64,000 nucleotides of DNA, taken from NCBI GenBank assembly GCA_904066235.2, contig CAJFCV020000005.1:1240001-1304000 (forward strand), written 5' to 3'. Position 1 is the first letter of the stretch; each line of letters starts with the position of its first letter. A program made the position numbers and the translations under genes. Positions 60,147 to 64,000 of the stretch are shown here, piece by piece. The notes under the pieces were generated by a model. It worked only from the letters and a program-made list of their open reading frames with translations, made no database searches and was not told the origin of the DNA. Origin of the DNA: Bursaphelenchus xylophilus (Eukaryota; Nematoda; Chromadorea; Rhabditida; Aphelenchoididae).

Positions 60147-60477
60147 GTTTTATAACAACAATACTCATCAATTTTAGCTCAAACACCAAGAATAAAAATA
60201 ATTTTTTGAGTTTACGTATTATCTTATACCATGGTAAAATTCGACAATTTGATTAGTTCATTACTTCTAATGTTAATTATACATCATTTTTGGACCAGAA
60301 AACAACTTCTAATTTCGCAAATTCCGGCTTCATTACCATTTTTTGACAAGTCAAGCGGATGTGCTCAAAATAGAGGTCCGAATTTCAATGAGGTTGGCAG
60401 CTTCGAGAATTTTTTCTGGCCTTATTCGCGTTTTTTTCAATTTGAAATTATGCATTTTACGAATTTCGAGGAAATTT

Positions 60478-61206
60478 TTTGCACAGTGCAAAATTCATTT
60501 TTAATCGCACCGTGCGAATAAAATTTTTTTCGCACGGTGCAGTTTGTCGACAATTTTGCACGGTGCAAAATAAAATTTTTTGTCTGCACTGTGCGGTTTG
60601 TCGCAAACTTCGCACAGTGCAATTTTTTCGAATTGTGCAATCTGTCGCCGTTTTCGCACGGTGCGCTCAGTTTGTCGCAAACACTGCACAGTGCAAATTT
60701 ATTTTTCACTGCACCGTGCGATGTTTTTTCCGCAACGTGCAGTTTGTCGCTAACTTCGCACTGTGCAAATTTTTTTGACCGCACCGTGCAGTATGCCATC
60801 GATTCTGCACTGTGCAAAATTTGTCGCTAACGCTGCTCTGTGCAAAAGACTATTTTTGGCTGCACCGTGCAGTTTATTGCCAATTTCATAAGTTCTTTAC
60901 GTTCAGTTTGTCGCAAACTTTTGCACCGTGCAAATAATCTGTTTCGTCCGCACTGTGCAAATTTTGTCGCTAACTTTGCACTGTGCAAAAATCTATGTTC
61001 GACCGCACCGTGCAGTTCTTTGCTAATTTTGCACTGTGCAAATTTTGTCGCTAACTTTGCACTGTGCAAATTTTGTCGCTAACTTTGCACTGTGCAAATT
61101 TTGTCGTTAACTTTGCACTGTGCAAATTTATTTTTTACCGCACCGTGCAGTATGCTGTCGATTTCGCACCGTGCAAAAAATATTTCCGCTGCACCGTGCA
61201 ATCCAG
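60478..61206. repeat. GCACNGTGC palindrome array with TTTGTCGCTAAC spacers
   Basis: About thirty sites. The clearest part (61020-61120) repeats a 27-28-bp unit, TTTGTCGCTAACTTTGCACT plus GTGCAAA, four times. Another spacer is TTTGTCGCAAAC. The core is shared with the 39-42 kb array but the spacer family is different. Confidence 0.93.
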
Positions 61207-61610
61207 AACTTTATTTCGCACATTTCTTGCTCATATTCCATTCGAACTGCCCTCGTTGTTTCTCACTTCCATACTCGATTGCAAGCAAGTACATACAAAA
61301 TTCGTCTGTGAATAATTACCGCGGGAAGTTGAATGGCTTCTGTAAATGCTTTTTATTTTGCAGGCCCAGTGCAAGTAATCTGCTATGAAAAGTATATAAT
61401 AGATTACTTGCTTGTTTATGCACAACACCTCAATAGATTGGTGGTTAGCCAGACAATGACATTACCAAATATTAATTCTTAAACAAGATAGTATTATATA
61501 AAGACGCTCTCTCGACTGACCTTAAGCCATTTCTTTTAGACTTCGCGTTTGAGGGTCTTCTTATTCTGAAATCGAGCTCAATTTGACTGTAATGTCAATT
61601 CACGTCAACC
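61207..61610. other. Unique stretch between palindrome arrays
   Basis: About 400 bp without GCACNGTGC sites or a supported gene. AAGTAATCTGC and GATTACTTGC around 61370-61412 form a short inverted repeat. Confidence 0.45.
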
Positions 61611-61768
61611 TATCGGTCTGTCGGGAAAATAACGGCGGATCGTCGCGTCAAAATGTCTCGCCTCGCCGCTATCGCGCACCAAATCCCCGGCCGCGGCTTG
61701 AATCGCAAACCGATAAAGGGCGATTCCGAGGCGCGACAATCCGCCGTTATTTTCCCGACAGACTGATA
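61611..61768. mobile_element. 158-bp MITE with TATC(A/G)GTCTGTCGGG ends
   Basis: Perfect or near-perfect inverted ends of about 30 bp: TATCGGTCTGTCGGGAAAAT... and ...ATTTTCCCGACAGACTGATA. The GC-rich interior is also internally symmetrical (GCCTCGCCGC, GGCGCGAC). Best-preserved member of the family at 21471-21608 and 32019-32397. Confidence 0.88.
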
Positions 61769-61824
61769 TAATCACTCATTCCAACTGATCCGTTCGCAAA
61801 GTGGCTGGACCGATTTTCGCGACA

Positions 61825-62210
61825 TGCACTGTGCGAAAACAGAGATTCTTCCTGCACTGTGCAGCTTTTTGCTTTTTGCACTGTGCAATTAGCTTTTTGG
61901 CTGGCGCTGGCACCTTGACCTTTTCCGCACAGTGCAAACATGCAGTGCGAAAAAAATTGAAATCCCGCACTGTGCGAGAAAATAAAAAATTTTGCACTGT
62001 GCAGTGAAAAAATTTTTTGCACAGTGCAAAAATCAAAATTCCGCACAGTGCAAAAATCCAAAAAATTCGCACAGTGCAGTCAAAAAAAATGTTTGCACTG
62101 TGCAACAGGATAAAAAGTGCACTGTGCAACAGGACAAAAAGTGCACCGTGCAAAAAAAAATTTGCACTGTGCAAAAAAAGCAAATTCAAAATTTCGCAAA
62201 GTGAAACAAT
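61825..62210. repeat. GCACNGTGC palindrome cluster
   Basis: About fifteen sites. 62088-62160 repeats TGCACTGTGCAACAGGA(T/C)AAAAAG. Short A-rich spacers differ from those of the two larger arrays. Confidence 0.92.
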
Positions 62211-64000
62211 TTTTTAAAACAAAAAAAAAAATTTTTTAAAGAATTCTCAAGTCAAAAATGACGCAAACGACAAAAACTGGACCCAAACAGCCCTTACCAA
62301 TTACGGCCCAACATCATCTTCACTCCCATTTCGAATACCACTCACATTTTTTCATTTCCTATGAACAAAATGACACATCTTGAATGTCCCCGAGGGCCGC
62401 GTTTCGAAGCAAATCTTGTTTGTTTTTGTTGTTCAAAATAATGCCAGAGGGGTTGGAAATTAATTTTGGTTCGAGATTTGGGAAATTATTTTGGGTTTGG
62501 GGGAGCTCATAAGTCTGTTGTACGGTGCGAAATTGAATTTTTTTTACTGCACTTTTTTCACTGACGAGGCAAGTACTCCAAGTGCGAGGCTCAGATTTTC
62601 TTTAAATTTTGCACACGCGTCGGGCATAAACTAAATATCGATTCCTGAAAGTTTTAGCTCGCGCTTTGCGGGCGCCGCCGAGATATCGGACGATTTCTGC
62701 CGCCGAGAGAGCACGCTAAACGTGGAGAGCGGTCAAAGAGAAAAGCGCTTTTTGGCCATAACTTTGGCAGTTTCGTGCGGAAAAATTTGATTTTTTGTAG
62801 AAACATTATTCTTTACAGTAGACATAGGCTTGAAAATTTCAATGCCAAAATTCGGCAAAAAGTCCTAAATTTTCGTCGACTTTCGATCTAAAAATGTCGG
62901 TTGTTTCTGCAAAGCGCGAGCTAGGATTCTCGCATATATCTTAGAAAAAAATATTCTAATTTTGTGCCAAGTTTCATCCAAATCTGAGTAAAATGATTTT
63001 TTTGTCTGCACTGTGCAGATTTTTTTATTTTTTGCACGGTGCAAAATTTTTAATTTTTCTTTTCGCACTGCAAAATTCACTACGAAAATTATCACGATTT
63101 TTTGCCACGAGTAATACAAAATGCTATAAAAAAATTTTTCCCTCATTTTGTTTTACTGTATCTCCAGTTTTCCAAGAAGATTAAACTTTATTTATGTATC
63201 CCACCGTATCCATTTCTGTTTCAATTTCCGTTCTTCTTCTTTGCTCGTTAAAAGATGGCTGATTAAAGCTTCATTTCCTAAACTTTTTTTTGAATCAACC
63301 TTTGGACGTTTTGATGACAAAAAAAAACAAAAATAAAAAAGGTTTCACTTTTGTTTTGAAACGCTACAAAGAAAGCCCTGAAAATCTGGCGCGAGCTGAA
63401 AAATTTTTAAACAGCCATAACTCTATGGCCAAGTTTTAAAATTTAAGATGATTTCGTTAAAAAAATCCGCATAGGCTATGAAGCAAGCGCTGCGGGTTTT
63501 GGATTGTCTTTTGCGGAGGCAGCCGCGATATTCAAGACTCGTTGTGCTAATCAATGATTCATTGATTAGACGGATGTGAGCCGTAATTTTTCAGTCCAGA
63601 CTTCGCTGCAGACCGTGGGAACGAACCCTTCCTCGTGGGGTCTCCTTTATAAATACGATGAGGGAAAGTGTTCGCATATGTAACATTGCTAATTCGCTAA
63701 TTCAAATTCCATTTACTGTAACTACTCGTTCCATAAAGTTTTTCGCGGCGCTACTATTTTTTTTGCACTATGCATACGTTGTCACGCGCCCAAAATGCGC
63801 GGCCAAGTAGTTGAAAAAAAGGCTTACGCTAAAAGACATAATAAACAATTTTTTCAGCCACTGTAAGCCGATAGGATTACTGTAACATACCTAAAATCTT
63901 GGGTTTTTTCCAAAACTGGGCTAAAATAAACATTTTTGCTGATTTATATTACAAATCCCTGTCAAATCAGCTGAAACTTTCTATATTTACTCTACGTGGC
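62211..64000. other. Right-hand flank, no supported gene
   Basis: 62580-62950 is a copy of the dispersed GCCGCCGAGAGAGCACGC/GGAGAGCGGTCAAAGAGAA repeat, running into a copy of its 24.4-kb relative. Two or three GCACNGTGC sites lie at 63007-63045. A 23-bp palindrome, CTAATCAATGATTCATTGATTAG-type with one central mismatch, is at about 63557-63579. No open frame has convincing coding features. Confidence 0.5.

Overview
The window looks like a piece of a rhabditid nematode chromosome. Introns have GT...TTTNCAG ends, several genes have a TTTCAG-type acceptor just upstream of their start codon (the layout expected for spliced-leader trans-splicing), and the recognisable proteins are nematode versions of PHA-4/FoxA, MEC-9, MCFD2, syntaxin-5 and HRD1/SEL-11. 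It is not compact like C. elegans: introns reach 8 kb and most non-coding DNA is interspersed repeat, foldback element or transposon. As I recall, the C. elegans orthologues of at least four of these genes lie on chromosome V, and syx-5 and sel-11 are neighbours there. That would make the right half a conserved block.

Layout. 1-6842: AT-rich upstream region with tandem repeats and a few GC-rich islands. 6855-16675 (+): FoxA/PHA-4 forkhead gene in five exons. 16676-22194: repeat-rich intergenic stretch with a foldback element, a duplicated and broken copy of one EGF exon from the next gene, an LTR, a MITE inserted in one of two copies of a duplicated segment, and a saposin-like 5' gene fragment. 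22195-38751 (+): MEC-9-like gene with five Kunitz and about seven EGF modules. It contains an internal signal-peptide exon that implies a second, shorter product, a tRNA-Lys gene in one intron, and an 8.1-kb intron that carries a decayed mariner (DD37D type). 39199-42985: a 3.4-kb array built around the 9-bp palindrome GCACNGTGC. 42986-46882 (+): unrecognised secreted protein. 47472-48290 (-): MCFD2-like EF-hand protein. 49093-54001 (+): syntaxin-5. 55131-59306 (+): HRD1/SYVN1 ubiquitin ligase. 59307-64000: tRNA-like repeats, GCACNGTGC arrays and MITEs, with no gene that I can support.

The last three genes all act in the early secretory pathway: ER-to-Golgi cargo export, ER/Golgi SNARE fusion and ER-associated degradation. 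The first two share a divergent promoter. MEC-9 acts outside the cell in touch-receptor neurons and PHA-4 specifies foregut; neither has an obvious functional link to its neighbours.

The least explained structure is the GCACNGTGC system. The same palindromic core recurs at hundreds of places in at least eight clusters. Each cluster has its own spacer sequence and period, so the core is kept while the surroundings differ. Two other dispersed motifs, TTTTATACGATGAAAC palindromes and the 10-mer GTAAAATACG, behave in a similar way. All exon joins were worked out by reading phase and splice signals by eye; no database search or RNA evidence was available.
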